From a virus, in the IMG/VR virus record IMGVR_UViG_3300017971_007915, positions 47,659 through 111,658 of that record: a stretch of 64,000 bases of DNA. One strand, 5' to 3'. Positions 35,895 to 44,107 of this stretch are shown here, piece by piece. Numbering within the stretch: position 1 is the stretch's first letter; the number at the start of each line of letters is the position of its first letter. The notes beneath the pieces were generated by a model. It worked only from the letters and a program-made list of their open reading frames with translations. It was not told the DNA's origin and did not search any database. A program made the position numbers and the translations under genes.

Positions 35895-37256
35895 TTAAAC
35901 TGATAATGAGTATGTTCCTTCAGTATATTTATGAACGTATACTGAATAGTATGAGTAAAAAATATTTACTGTGTCACGCCTATCAGTTGGCAACGTAACT
36001 TTAAGCGTGTCTATTTCTTCTATTATATTATTTGCTAAATATGTTTTAAAAAGTATTTCCAAATAATTTTGTACAACACCAGTATAATTTGGTCTGTTCT
36101 TTATTAAAGAACCTTTAAATGTTCTGTCCATTTGAGCAGCTACATCTTTAGCAATGTAATCTTTTGCAGTTATTATGTTGGTGTTATTTCTTTCTACTGT
36201 AGAATTGTCAGTTGTTAAATCATCAATTACTTTTGTTAATCCACCAGATGGTGCAAGTAAGTATAGACTACTTGAACCGCAGAGTTGCAATTGATATTCC
36301 GAATAGTAGTCATCATAATCTTCATCATATAACTCTATTCCAGGAATTACTTTATTTAGTAAAGTAGTTGTAGGAGCAATAAATGAATCCCTATAAGCTG
36401 CTACTGCGGAAGCTATAAAAGAACCATCAACAACGGCAGTCATTTCTTCATTCGTATCTAAATCATTATAGTAATATTTAGCTCTTGTTGCATTTACAAA
36501 ATTAACCCTTTCATGTTGAAATGATACTGCCTTTCCTCTTAATGATCCTGAATCAGCTTCAGTTCCAACTGCTGTTCCAACATCGGCTCCCATATAAGTA
36601 ACTCTGTACCTAGCATTATCTGGAAGACTCCTTTCTTCAACATGTGCTTTAAGAAGAGCTTGAACAGCAGAGGACGTTGTTAGGCAACAAACTGTTTGAA
36701 TATCTCTGTATTTTATTAAATCTAATGCATTACCATAGTCGGTTGTTGTTTCTGTAGAGGGTACTTGTACAACGGCAATTTTAGGCAGGTTATAGTATCT
36801 TAAAGCGAGTTTTGAAATCATAACTAATTGATTGGCAGGAATATCATCTCCTAAATCTTCTGTTACATCTTCGTAGCTGGTAAATTCTTTATAAACATAA
36901 TCGCTACTTGGTCTGTCGTATTTATAAGTAACATAATATGTTGCTCCTGGTGTTACTATACCAGATGAAGTCCATACAATCTGATCTCCAACAAGGTCAA
37001 AATGAGTTCCTTCAATATAATCTCCCAATCCTCTTTGTGAACCACATAGTATAACAGAATCAATTCCTTCACTAGTATATGCTAAATCATCTGCCAGTCC
37101 AACAGCTCCTCTTGTGACTTCTTCGTTAGAAACTTTAACGGTATCACTTGCAACACCTATAAAACAAGGTGTTCGCTGTGTGGATGTAGGGTTCGCTGAA
37201 GCAGGATTAGTTACTTCTTCAATAATTGTTCCAGGTAATCTATATCCTATTGCCAT
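35895..37256 (-). CDS. Tail sheath protein
   Basis: 453 residues. MAIGYRLPGTIIEEV then CFIGVAS is the conserved N-terminus of sheath proteins, residues 60-120 form an inserted beta domain (HFDLVGDQIVWTSSGI, YYVTYKYDRPSSDYVY), and the C-terminal KDYIAKDVAAQMDRTFKGSL, VTLPTDRRDTVNIFYSYYSV is the contractile core with the terminal strand used for subunit linking. It is preceded by a 106-base gap holding a candidate late promoter (37298-37331). Confidence 0.93.
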   Translation of the reverse strand: MAIGYRLPGTIIEEVTNPASANPTSTQRTPCFIGVASDTVKVSNEEVTRGAVGLADDLAYTSEGIDSVILCGSQRGLGDYIEGTHFDLVGDQIVWTSSGIVTPGATYYVTYKYDRPSSDYVYKEFTSYEDVTEDLGDDIPANQLVMISKLALRYYNLPKIAVVQVPSTETTTDYGNALDLIKYRDIQTVCCLTTSSAVQALLKAHVEERSLPDNARYRVTYMGADVGTAVGTEADSGSLRGKAVSFQHERVNFVNATRAKYYYNDLDTNEEMTAVVDGSFIASAVAAYRDSFIAPTTTLLNKVIPGIELYDEDYDDYYSEYQLQLCGSSSLYLLAPSGGLTKVIDDLTTDNSTVERNNTNIITAKDYIAKDVAAQMDRTFKGSLIKNRPNYTGVVQNYLEILFKTYLANNIIEEIDTLKVTLPTDRRDTVNIFYSYYSVYVHKYTEGTYSLSV

Positions 37257-37297
37257 TTTATCACACCTCTTAAATCAAAAATATTTTTGCCTATCAG

Positions 37298-37331
37298 ATT
37301 AAAAATTAAGAAAAACCAGACAAATTTTAAG
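37298..37331 (-). promoter_or_regulatory. Candidate late promoter, copy 2 (before tail sheath gene)
   Basis: Minus strand CTTAAAATT, 13 bases, TTAATTTTTAAT, preceded by one more C that is shared with copies 3, 4 and 5. It lies about 42 bases upstream of the sheath ATG. A high-output promoter before sheath and tube would be expected, since these are the most abundant tail proteins. Confidence 0.62.
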
Positions 37332-37362
37332 GTTGCATTTTAATTTTTTTAGATTCATTTAT

Positions 37363-38076
37363 CTATCTTTCAAGTAATCCACTACCTTCCTCAACTTCTA
37401 TGTTATTTATCTCAAATAATAAGCCATCCGTAGCAAAATCCCTAAAATGGTACTCAATTAGGCTATTTATTCCAACATCTGTAGCATATATTATAGTTGT
37501 TGAGGATTCGTCCTTGATTTCTGTTTCAGAACCAGAATCAACTTCGTCTTTAGCTGGAACAATTGAAAATAATGAACCGTCATCCCCTTTATATATAAAT
37601 TGACCTCTGTAAAAATGAGTGAAACATAGTTGAATCATTTCCGCAAACATCGATCTTTCTTCTGGAGAAGTTGTAAGTACAGCCATCATAATTCCAATAT
37701 CAGCCATTCCAGCAAAAACATCTACTCCAACCAGATTTCCATCTGGATTTTCGAATACTTCTTGATATAAAAAGTTATCTGAACCAACAAAAACTTTCCT
37801 TTCTTTTGCTCTTACTATGGAAACAACTATCATAGGAAATTTTCTCTCCTCAAAAGGAAATTCCCTCATATTATTAATCTTTTTGTCTTTTTTAGGAACA
37901 TTTTGAACAGCAAAGACTTCAGGTACTATTGTTCCATATAGTTTGTTTCTAGATGAGAAAAACTCATTTAAAATATTTACTATTACAGATTTAGTCTGCC
38001 TCTGTACCTTTTGAAATCCATACTCATATAAAGGTCCAGAAGAAACTTCTGAATGAGATGAAGAAAATATTCCCAT
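37363..38076 (-). CDS. Putative tail terminator/completion protein
   Basis: 237 residues. The first part (KVQRQTKSVIVNILNEFFSS) is helical, followed by strands with KFPMIVVSIVRAKERKVFVG and a DVFAGMADIGIMMAVL segment. It shares its first base with the upstream stop and is the last gene before the sheath, the common position for tail-completion or sheath-terminator proteins (T4 gp3/gp15-like in role). No motif proves it. A TTTIIYATDVG end segment is hydrophobic. Confidence 0.55.
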   Translation of the reverse strand: MGIFSSSHSEVSSGPLYEYGFQKVQRQTKSVIVNILNEFFSSRNKLYGTIVPEVFAVQNVPKKDKKINNMREFPFEERKFPMIVVSIVRAKERKVFVGSDNFLYQEVFENPDGNLVGVDVFAGMADIGIMMAVLTTSPEERSMFAEMIQLCFTHFYRGQFIYKGDDGSLFSIVPAKDEVDSGSETEIKDESSTTIIYATDVGINSLIEYHFRDFATDGLLFEINNIEVEEGSGLLER

Positions 38077-38405
38077 TACATTACCTTACAATCAATATTT
38101 TTTGTGTAATCATCTAAGTAAAACGCTGCTCCAACAAAATAAGGACAAGTCTTACTGTTGTACATACAAGATGCATTTCCATCTTTATCGTAAAGGACAT
38201 CTTGTTTTCTGCCTTTTCCAGGGCAATTTGTTGGATAAACTGATACACCCGTATTATCTATTTTTATTTCAGAAAGTAAAATCTCCACTTGAGAATTTTT
38301 TAATGTTTCGGATACGAGACGATTATACTCTTTTACCTTGTTCACTATACGGTTATAATCTTCTAAACCTCTTTTGAGTTTTTCTATTTTCTTCTCTAAA
38401 GACAT
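38076..38405 (-). CDS. Small cysteine-containing protein of the neck region
   Basis: 109 residues. The N-terminal 50 form a charged helix (KKIEKLKRGLEDYNRIVNKV). The rest has five cysteines in the order CPGKGRKQ, SCMYNSKTCPYF and DCKVM, a spacing that could bind Zn or an iron-sulfur cluster. It shares one base with both neighbours, so it is co-translated with neck and tail-completion genes. No family recognised. Confidence 0.65.
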   Translation of the reverse strand: MSLEKKIEKLKRGLEDYNRIVNKVKEYNRLVSETLKNSQVEILLSEIKIDNTGVSVYPTNCPGKGRKQDVLYDKDGNASCMYNSKTCPYFVGAAFYLDDYTKNIDCKVM

Positions 38406-39151
38406 TACTTACCTTCTTTTATGTTACCTTCTTCTTCAGCTTCTACTGAATCAATACGAATAAGATAAGGGACTTCTTGTCCATCATCTGTATATTTCAT
38501 ATCAATTTTCCAGAGTACATTTGCTCTTTTAGTTCTAAAAAGATTTTGACCAACTCTTTCAACAGCCTCTCTTACAGATGGAGTTAGTTTAATTCTTTTA
38601 TGATGAGACATCTTGTTTAAGATTTCTGTTGCATAGTCAATTCCAAAATCTTCTTCTATGTGACCACTAACTACGTCTCTACTTATTTTATGAAGATGTT
38701 TAGCTTCAGCAAAAGATACTCTAACACCAATATCATTACCTATTTGCTGTCGTATAGCATCTGGATTAAGCCTAGCTCTTTTCCAAACTCTTAAAGCCTC
38801 CATAAAATCTAGATTTTCACTAGCATATCTCTTATTGAGATTAACAAGAAGTTCTCTTGAGCCAGAAAAAGACGATGCCATTGTTTGTGTCTGTTGTCCC
38901 ATACTTTGATCGATTGCTTGTCCTAATGGGTTATTAGGCTCTTGTTGTGCTAATTGATTCAAGTGTAATGTTGCTTGTTCAACGGCTTTAGGATCTGTAG
39001 CTTGACTCATAGACTCCAATACTTTTTGAGCAGCAGCTTGTTGAACTGCTGGATCAGTAGGATTTGATTTGGAAACTTCGGAAATATATTCCTGAACTTT
39101 CTCTGGAGTAAATACAAGTTCTAAAGGGTTTTGTGCTGTTTTGTCTTCCAT
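38405..39151 (-). CDS. Gln-rich helical neck-region protein
   Basis: 248 residues, mostly helical. Residues 25-100 are rich in Gln and Ala (QQAAAQKVLESMSQATDPKA, GQAIDQSMGQQTQTMASSF). The C-terminal half is basic and has a RIKLTPSVREAVERVGQNLF helix with a late strand-like VPYLIRIDSVEAEEE. No enzymatic motif. Neighbours suggest a connector, head-completion or assembly role. It begins after GAGGTATATACT and is followed at once by the small Cys-containing gene. Confidence 0.65.
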   Translation of the reverse strand: MEDKTAQNPLELVFTPEKVQEYISEVSKSNPTDPAVQQAAAQKVLESMSQATDPKAVEQATLHLNQLAQQEPNNPLGQAIDQSMGQQTQTMASSFSGSRELLVNLNKRYASENLDFMEALRVWKRARLNPDAIRQQIGNDIGVRVSFAEAKHLHKISRDVVSGHIEEDFGIDYATEILNKMSHHKRIKLTPSVREAVERVGQNLFRTKRANVLWKIDMKYTDDGQEVPYLIRIDSVEAEEEGNIKEGK

Positions 39152-39162
39152 AGTATATACCT

Positions 39163-40215
39163 CTATATTAATAAATTAAGTATTCTGATAATATCGTAAT
39201 TATCTCTTAAAAACGCACTCTCAAAATCCCTATGTAAAATTTTAAGTTCTGGACCGTGAGTGTGTTCTGTTAAGTTTTTTACTTCGTATTTTTGACCTTC
39301 AAATTCCCCTTGTAAAAAAACAATAATATCACCTTCGCTAATGTTTGCCTCTGGTAATGTCCACCATCTCATAGGACGGGTTGTCTTCCATCCATGTTCT
39401 GATTGATTTATTTCTATTTTAACTTGATCTCTTGATGCTAAAAATGCTGGTATATCAATAGTATGTCTTGGATCAAGTTCTGTTATTTTTACATGATATC
39501 TATATCTAAATCTTATAGAATTTAATTGAGGACTTGGACTTGCTGCATATCTTTTTTGAAATGTAGCTCTAAATTTTATTTGAGTAGTACCTTCTGGAAG
39601 ACTGAAACCAGTAGCTTTTCTATTACCTAATTCGGTATCGGTATAATCTTCCATTGTTAACTCTGTCCAATTTCCCCCATCATCTGTAGAATAATAATAT
39701 TTTATTCTGTTTGTGTCCGCATCTGTCTTATCTTTAGCTAAAAAGAAATCAACTTCCTTAAAAGAATCTAAAGTGAAGTTTTCAGTATCCAAATATTCTT
39801 CGGTCGAACTCGCAGAACTCATCGAAAATCGATCAGGTTCCCCACTTTGATCTTGACCCACTGATATACTATTACTAGAAAAAGAAATATCGCTAGGAGT
39901 AGATACAACGATATGATGATAACCATACTTAGTATACCCTTGAAGGTATCCTGTACCCATGCAAAGAAAGTGATCCCTGTTTGGGCTGCTTTTAATTTCT
40001 TTAGTTTCTGCATCTTCTGTTTTACTCCAACAATAACATTTTGTTAAATCATCTGGTGCAGTACCATAAAGAGTTATTGCAGAGTTTCTATAGTAAGTAC
40101 AAGGAGTTCCAGCCGCTCTCATCTTTGCCCTATTTCTGTTTAGGGTTCTTTCATATAAATGGTATTTATCTATAATGAGTCTAGGATCAACTCTAAATGG
40201 TGTAGTCCACCTCAT
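39163..40215 (-). CDS. Neck/connector-region structural protein with Cys cluster
   Basis: I place the start at the ATG at 40215, which has AGGAG at 7-base spacing; a TTG 6 bases upstream is too close to that site. About 350 residues. Cysteines in TPCTYY, CYCW and HFLCMG, with a nearby RDH, could form a metal site near residues 35-95. The middle (residues 110-230) is a beta-rich domain with YYYSTDDGGNWTEL, and RWWTLPEANISEGDIIVFL with FEGQKYEVKNLTEHTH close the protein. It probably belongs to the neck or tail attachment complex. Family not recognised. Confidence 0.7.
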   Translation of the reverse strand: MRWTTPFRVDPRLIIDKYHLYERTLNRNRAKMRAAGTPCTYYRNSAITLYGTAPDDLTKCYCWSKTEDAETKEIKSSPNRDHFLCMGTGYLQGYTKYGYHHIVVSTPSDISFSSNSISVGQDQSGEPDRFSMSSASSTEEYLDTENFTLDSFKEVDFFLAKDKTDADTNRIKYYYSTDDGGNWTELTMEDYTDTELGNRKATGFSLPEGTTQIKFRATFQKRYAASPSPQLNSIRFRYRYHVKITELDPRHTIDIPAFLASRDQVKIEINQSEHGWKTTRPMRWWTLPEANISEGDIIVFLQGEFEGQKYEVKNLTEHTHGPELKILHRDFESAFLRDNYDIIRILNLLI

Positions 40216-40227
40216 TAACAATCTCCT

Positions 40228-41109
40228 CTATTCTCTCGATCTTACTGGTCTTTTATATTTACCTAATAATACAGAATCTTTTATTCCCTCATAAAGATAA
40301 TCTATATATCCTTGGGTATAGATATCAATCTCATCTTCAGATAAACTTTCTTTCATGTATGCATAATCACTTATTTTTTGTCTTAAAACTTCATAGCATT
40401 TTTCTTTTACTGCCTCGTCATTAACATCGTATCCTTGCTCATTAATTCCTACAAGAAATTCGTACATAGTCTCCCTTGCAATAGTACTCAATTCCTCGTT
40501 TTCTGCAATTGTTTCTTTTGAAAAAACTTCTTCTTCTGTTTCTTTTGTAAAAACTCCTTCTTCTGTTTCTTCTTCATATTCTCCAGAAGAAGAGTAGTAT
40601 TCGTTTAACATTGGTCTTACTATACTTGTATATAATAATCCAAGTTCACTCACATAATCAAAAATCGCAACATTTGATTCGTAATCCACATTAGCTAACT
40701 CTTTATCAAGTTCATCCAGATAATAATAAAAAGTATCCATTGCTTCTTCTAATTCTGGAAACATTTCACTTTCTTCACTAGGAGGATTGCTGTTAACAAC
40801 ATCTACTAAATGTAAATAACTCTCTAATATGTTTTGAATTGTTTCTGTTTTAACTAAACCTCTTTCAGGTTGAGAGTATTGTTGCACGTCTCCCTGCTCA
40901 CTTAAAAGCTCTTGAAACCCTGGTTCTACTTGTATGTTTTCTTGATATGTTTCATAATCCCCTAAGTTTATTAAACCATTTACTTTGTTTCCAAGCTCAT
41001 TAACCAATCTTTCTATAATATCACTAGGAAAACCTTCCCAAGAAGATGACATTGGGATTTGTGCTGTTTTAATTAATTCCTTTAAATTATTTATTCCAAT
41101 ATAATCCAT
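40228..41109 (-). CDS. Acidic helical protein, function unknown
   Basis: 293 residues from the ATG at 41109, which follows GAGGATAACTGGTAAT; an ATG 18 bases upstream (41127) has no ribosome binding site and lies within the previous gene. The protein is strongly acidic. It contains a short internal repeat (EETEEGVFTKETEEEVFSKE, residues about 185-205). Helices predominate (LVDVVNSNPPSEESEMF, YEFLVGINEQGYDVND). It may be a head-neck or scaffold-like protein. No family recognised. Confidence 0.65.
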   Translation of the reverse strand: MDYIGINNLKELIKTAQIPMSSSWEGFPSDIIERLVNELGNKVNGLINLGDYETYQENIQVEPGFQELLSEQGDVQQYSQPERGLVKTETIQNILESYLHLVDVVNSNPPSEESEMFPELEEAMDTFYYYLDELDKELANVDYESNVAIFDYVSELGLLYTSIVRPMLNEYYSSSGEYEEETEEGVFTKETEEEVFSKETIAENEELSTIARETMYEFLVGINEQGYDVNDEAVKEKCYEVLRQKISDYAYMKESLSEDEIDIYTQGYIDYLYEGIKDSVLLGKYKRPVRSRE

Positions 41110-41110
41110 A

Positions 41111-41446
41111 TTACCAGTTATCCTCATTATTATCAGTTGGTGTCGGATCGCCAGTTACAAAAACATCAGATAAACTCCAAAGAGATGCTGTTGTGCTGTC
41201 TGGAATCCTTATAGTTTTTTTAAACCCAATTAAAGGGATGTTTATAGTAAAGTTAACGTTTCTAACAAGATCTAATTCAAATTCTCCAGTACTAGTAGTA
41301 ATTGCCGTTACCACTTCTGGAGATATTACTTGATCTGTTCCCTGAATTAATGCTGGAGAATCATAGGGTGTTGCATGAATATATGCATAAGGAACAGCTT
41401 CACCACTTCCTAAAACTATAGTACCTGTTAGTTTACAAGTAGCCAT
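41111..41446 (-). CDS. Small beta-sandwich (carboxypeptidase-regulatory-like) protein
   Basis: 111 residues. CKLTGTIVLGSGEAVPYAYI, TTSTGEFELDLVRNVNFTI and FKKTIRIPD follow the plan of small prealbumin-like/carboxypeptidase-regulatory domains (a V-x-G-x-V start with an A-x-V, then a D/E-x-G-x-F/Y strand), frequently found as virion decoration domains. One TTSTG motif is present. It starts 1 base after the following small gene's stop region and overlaps the acidic protein gene. A decoration role is inference. Confidence 0.65.
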   Translation of the reverse strand: MATCKLTGTIVLGSGEAVPYAYIHATPYDSPALIQGTDQVISPEVVTAITTSTGEFELDLVRNVNFTINIPLIGFKKTIRIPDSTTASLWSLSDVFVTGDPTPTDNNEDNW

Positions 41447-41617
41447 TTACTTATTTCCCTTAATGTTAAACTTACCGTCTATATAAACAATCATAAGATT
41501 ACGCAATGCTTCTTGCAACGTCCAGCCTTCTGATCTAATCTTTTTTACAAATTGTTCGTATACAAAATAAGGCACTCTTGCACCAACGAACTTTATTTTT
41601 TTGTGTTTTTCAACCAT
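41447..41617 (-). CDS. 56-residue ribbon-helix-helix-like protein
   Basis: A short gene with ATG at 41617 and TAA at 41447-41449. The hand translation starts MVEKHKKIKFVGARVPYF and continues VYEQFVKKIRSEGWTLQEAL, RNLMIVYIDGKF. The order basic strand, helix, turn with GWT, helix fits ribbon-helix-helix DNA-binding proteins of the Arc/CopG type. It ends directly before the next gene and overlaps the previous one by 25 bases. GGTGAA precedes the ATG. It might regulate nearby genes; target unknown. Confidence 0.6.
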   Translation of the reverse strand: MVEKHKKIKFVGARVPYFVYEQFVKKIRSEGWTLQEALRNLMIVYIDGKFNIKGNK

Positions 41618-41832
41618 CCATTCACCTTTTTTCGTAACAAAGACTCGTCTTTGTATCCTAAGTTATCTATTTTTATTTTTAAATCTTCTATTTTGATTTT
41701 TAAATCTTTCATTAGGGTGAACAAATCTAGTAATAAATCATTGTTATCTGTGATAATTTTTTCTACACCAGCCAAAAAATTAATTAAAATTTCTTGATTA
41801 CTGCTGTTTGGATTTTTATCAGATTCATTCAT
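41593..41832 (-). CDS. Small coiled-coil protein
   Basis: 79 residues. After an Asn/Ser-rich start comes a continuous helix (NFLAGVEKIITDNNDLLLDL, then FTLMKDLKIKIEDLKIKID) with heptad repeats and a short internal repeat DLKIKIEDLKIKID. No membrane segment. Its start overlaps the DUF5659-like stop by 1 base and its end overlaps the ribbon-helix-helix gene. Function unknown. Confidence 0.6.
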   Translation of the reverse strand: MNESDKNPNSSNQEILINFLAGVEKIITDNNDLLLDLFTLMKDLKIKIEDLKIKIDNLGYKDESLLRKKVNGWLKNTKK

Positions 41833-42104
41833 TATCCCTTTTTATCATAAACCATACCTAAAAGATTTCTTCTAGTCGATTCGTATTGTAATACTTCTAC
41901 CCTCGAATCACCATTTCTTAATTTTAAAGACAACTCTTCACAAGATTTAGCATCTCTGAACGACCAGGATTTAGAACTTGGTTCATATCCTCCAGCAAGC
42001 TTAGTACCTTTCAACGCAAGATACGTAGCTAATACAAGATCTCTGGTTGTATATACATCTTCATTATCATAAGTTTCATTTTTGTTAATAGAATCTTGAT
42101 TCAT
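41832..42104 (-). CDS. DUF5659-like small protein
   Basis: 90 residues from the ATG at 42104, which follows AGAGGAGATGTAAA. A longer version starting at 42176 would overlap the upstream gene and lacks such a site. The segment VYTTRDLVLATYLALKGTKL, SWSFRDAKSCEELSLKLRNG and RVEVLQYESTRRNLLGM matches the outline of the DUF5659 family (an aromatic start, LA-x-YL-x-x-KG, and a late E-L-x-x-x-F/L-x-N-G). Such proteins are small, possibly nucleic-acid associated, and common in phages. Function unknown. Confidence 0.62.
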   Translation of the reverse strand: MNQDSINKNETYDNEDVYTTRDLVLATYLALKGTKLAGGYEPSSKSWSFRDAKSCEELSLKLRNGDSRVEVLQYESTRRNLLGMVYDKKG

Positions 42105-42105
42105 T

Positions 42106-43020
42106 TTACATCTCCTCTGTGTTTTTCCGTTTAAAATCCTTTTTAGGATAATAAATATGATCACGAGGCAACCCAACAGGAGGTGGTTCTATATTAGATA
42201 TTTCATACCATTTTTGATCATCGGGTCTTCTATGAATGTTATCTCCAATATTATTGTATAGATTCATTCTACCTTCATAAGGTTTGTCTATATTCATTTT
42301 CCTAAACGATACTGATTCTAACTCTTCTAGAATCTTTTCCCTTGTTATTGGTATTATTTTTATTCCTCTTTGAATGTATTGAGGATAATGTATGATACCA
42401 TTTAAAATGGGAACGTCAACTTTAAAATCATATCTGTAGCCGTCATTGGGTACAGTAATATTCACAGACACAATTGCGTCAGATACAGTACCATCGTCAA
42501 ACGTTCTACTTACTTGAGTTGCTATTAAAGAATAATCAGGAATATCATAAAATATGTTTATAAGAAGTTCATCAAGTACACGAGTTACTACCTCAAACAA
42601 TCTTTCTTTATATAATCCTCCAGAATCAAAAGAACCTATTTCAGGAACTTTTCTATCTTTAAAATTATCCAACTCTGTTTTCAATTCTCTGATAGTATAA
42701 TTCAATTCATCAACTAATTCATCCCTAAGATTTTTAATTTTTTGCTCAAGTTCAATATCAGTTAAACTTTGTTGGATTTGTTTAAGATCACTTTCAATAA
42801 CTTCTTCATCCCCTATTTTATCAGATTCTTCTTTAATAGGTGGAGGAGTTATAGTAGGTGTCTCCTCTTTCTTTTCTTCAACATCTGGTATATCAATTGG
42901 AGGTGCGGCTTTTTTATTCATACTAGCCAACTTCTTCTTCAAGAGTTTTTTAACATCAATACCAAGTTGATTAAAGTATTCCTCGGTATGCTTTTGTTCT
43001 TGTTCAGTTGTTCCTGCCAT
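42106..43020 (-). CDS. Probable virion protein of the head/neck region
   Basis: 304 residues. The first 65 are polar and Pro-rich (EEKKEETPTITPPPIKEE), residues 75-125 form a coiled coil (LEQKIKNLRDELVDELNYTI, RELKTELDNFKDRKVPEIG), and the rest is a mixed domain (RVLDELLINIFYDIPDYSL, GYRYDFKVDVPILNGIIHYP). The late RRPDDQKWYEISN and PRDHIYYPKK are basic. No recognised family. AGAGGAAAGCTT precedes the ATG. Position suggests a head-neck or connector part. Confidence 0.65.
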   Translation of the reverse strand: MAGTTEQEQKHTEEYFNQLGIDVKKLLKKKLASMNKKAAPPIDIPDVEEKKEETPTITPPPIKEESDKIGDEEVIESDLKQIQQSLTDIELEQKIKNLRDELVDELNYTIRELKTELDNFKDRKVPEIGSFDSGGLYKERLFEVVTRVLDELLINIFYDIPDYSLIATQVSRTFDDGTVSDAIVSVNITVPNDGYRYDFKVDVPILNGIIHYPQYIQRGIKIIPITREKILEELESVSFRKMNIDKPYEGRMNLYNNIGDNIHRRPDDQKWYEISNIEPPPVGLPRDHIYYPKKDFKRKNTEEM

Positions 43021-43033
43021 AAGCTTTCCTCTT

Positions 43034-43462
43034 TTAAGTTATTTGAGTAGAAACTAAAAAGTTAACGAGTTCAACTAATTGAGCATGTAATTCATGCATA
43101 TCTCCATTAATCATATAAACATCCAAAACGTCCTCTTCAACTTTTTTAGTCATTTCATACCAATTATCAAAAGTACTTTCGGTTTTGTCTGTTACCGAAT
43201 TGAATCTTGCTATAAGTTCGTCAGAATATTCTTCATTAAGGACTATTTCACCACTATCTAAAGCTTTATAAACATTTTGAAGTTCCCTCAAACAACTTTC
43301 TAAAATTTTAAGAGTTAAATTAAAAGTTTTATTGATTTTCTCAATATCAGCTTTAGGTTCAATAAAATAGGTACCTAATAAAACTAATTCATTTAGGAAC
43401 TCCTCTTCAGCTATCCCAAACTTATTTTTATTAATGTCTCCAACATTATTTAACATTAGCAT
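43034..43462 (-). CDS. Helical protein of unknown function
   Basis: 142 residues, acidic and almost entirely helical (EEEFLNELVLLGTYFIEPKA, RELQNVYKALDSGEIVLNEE, VEEDVLDVYMINGDMHELHA). No cysteine cluster, membrane segment or enzymatic motif. It lies between a beta-rich virion protein and a likely neck protein. It could be a chaperone, scaffold or connector piece, but the sequence gives no decisive hint. Confidence 0.6.
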   Translation of the reverse strand: MLMLNNVGDINKNKFGIAEEEFLNELVLLGTYFIEPKADIEKINKTFNLTLKILESCLRELQNVYKALDSGEIVLNEEYSDELIARFNSVTDKTESTFDNWYEMTKKVEEDVLDVYMINGDMHELHAQLVELVNFLVSTQIT

Positions 43463-43470
43463 CTACAATT

Positions 43471-43986
43471 TTATGATGAGTAAGTTTCGGATATATAATA
43501 ACCGTCTTTTAAATCAGCATCAGCATCATAATCATAATAGATTACATCGTTTACTGATTTTCCAGTAAAATCACCTTTTACTAGACGATGAGCATCAAAA
43601 TGAGTTGGGGTATCGCTATATTGATATGCTACTGCTACAACTTCACTAGCTCCAGGCGTTGCTGCTAGAGTAAAGTAGATTTCCAAAGCACCAGTCTCAT
43701 AATTTATTGTACTCTCTTCTCCTGTAGAAGTGGATATGTCTGCTCCAGAAATTACACCACCAGAATCTGTCGCTGCAACAGGAGTACCATCGACAAGAAT
43801 TGTGAGTTCTCCTTCTTCTACAATAGTTGTCAATCCTGTTGATGATGTAAAGTATCTATTAGAAGCATCTCCTACTCCAATACCAGTACTAGTTATAACT
43901 TGGTCTTCTATCATAGCTTTTTCGTGGACTAATGCCCAATCAGCATTTTCCCCAATAAACTTTATTGTACCTTTAAAATCAGCCAT
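43471..43986 (-). CDS. Beta-rich virion protein (possible head decoration)
   Basis: 171 residues, first gene after a candidate late promoter. It contains three [S/T]STG motifs (ITSTGIG, TSSTGLT, STSTGEE) and a recurring beta unit (GALEIYFTLAATPGASEVVA, VAYQYS) that resembles short domains found in other appendage genes here. Low lysine, high Thr/Ser/Gly, and a strong AGGAGGAAGAAATG site fit an abundant exposed protein. Decoration or fibre-type function is inferred. No enzymatic motif. Confidence 0.65.
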   Translation of the reverse strand: MADFKGTIKFIGENADWALVHEKAMIEDQVITSTGIGVGDASNRYFTSSTGLTTIVEEGELTILVDGTPVAATDSGGVISGADISTSTGEESTINYETGALEIYFTLAATPGASEVVAVAYQYSDTPTHFDAHRLVKGDFTGKSVNDVIYYDYDADADLKDGYYISETYSS

Positions 43987-44034
43987 TTCTTCCTCCTAGA
44001 TATTACTGTGCCCATTGGCAATATTTTTGCTATT

Positions 44035-44068
44035 AAAAAAAGATAATGAAATTATTGCATTTTTTAAG
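44035..44068 (-). promoter_or_regulatory. Candidate late promoter, copy 3 (between HD-GYP and 43471 gene)
   Basis: Minus strand CTTAAAAAA, 13 bases, TTATCTTTTTTT. The -35-like half and the spacing are kept; the distal half is the most diverged of the five copies. It lies about 50 bases upstream of the ATG at 43986 and would separate transcription of the head-neck genes from the signalling block. Confidence 0.5.
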
Positions 44069-44107
44069 GAATATTCACATAATATTTATAGAATTGGTTA
44101 ATTACTT

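Noticed and set aside
42105-42176. N-terminal extension of the DUF5659-like gene
   Set aside because: It overlaps the upstream gene and has no ribosome binding site, whereas the ATG at 42104 follows GAGGAG.
44081-44090. TATAAATA (T4-type late promoter box) on the minus strand
   Set aside because: Single occurrence in an AT-rich gap, not repeated before other late genes, unlike the CTTAAAA element.
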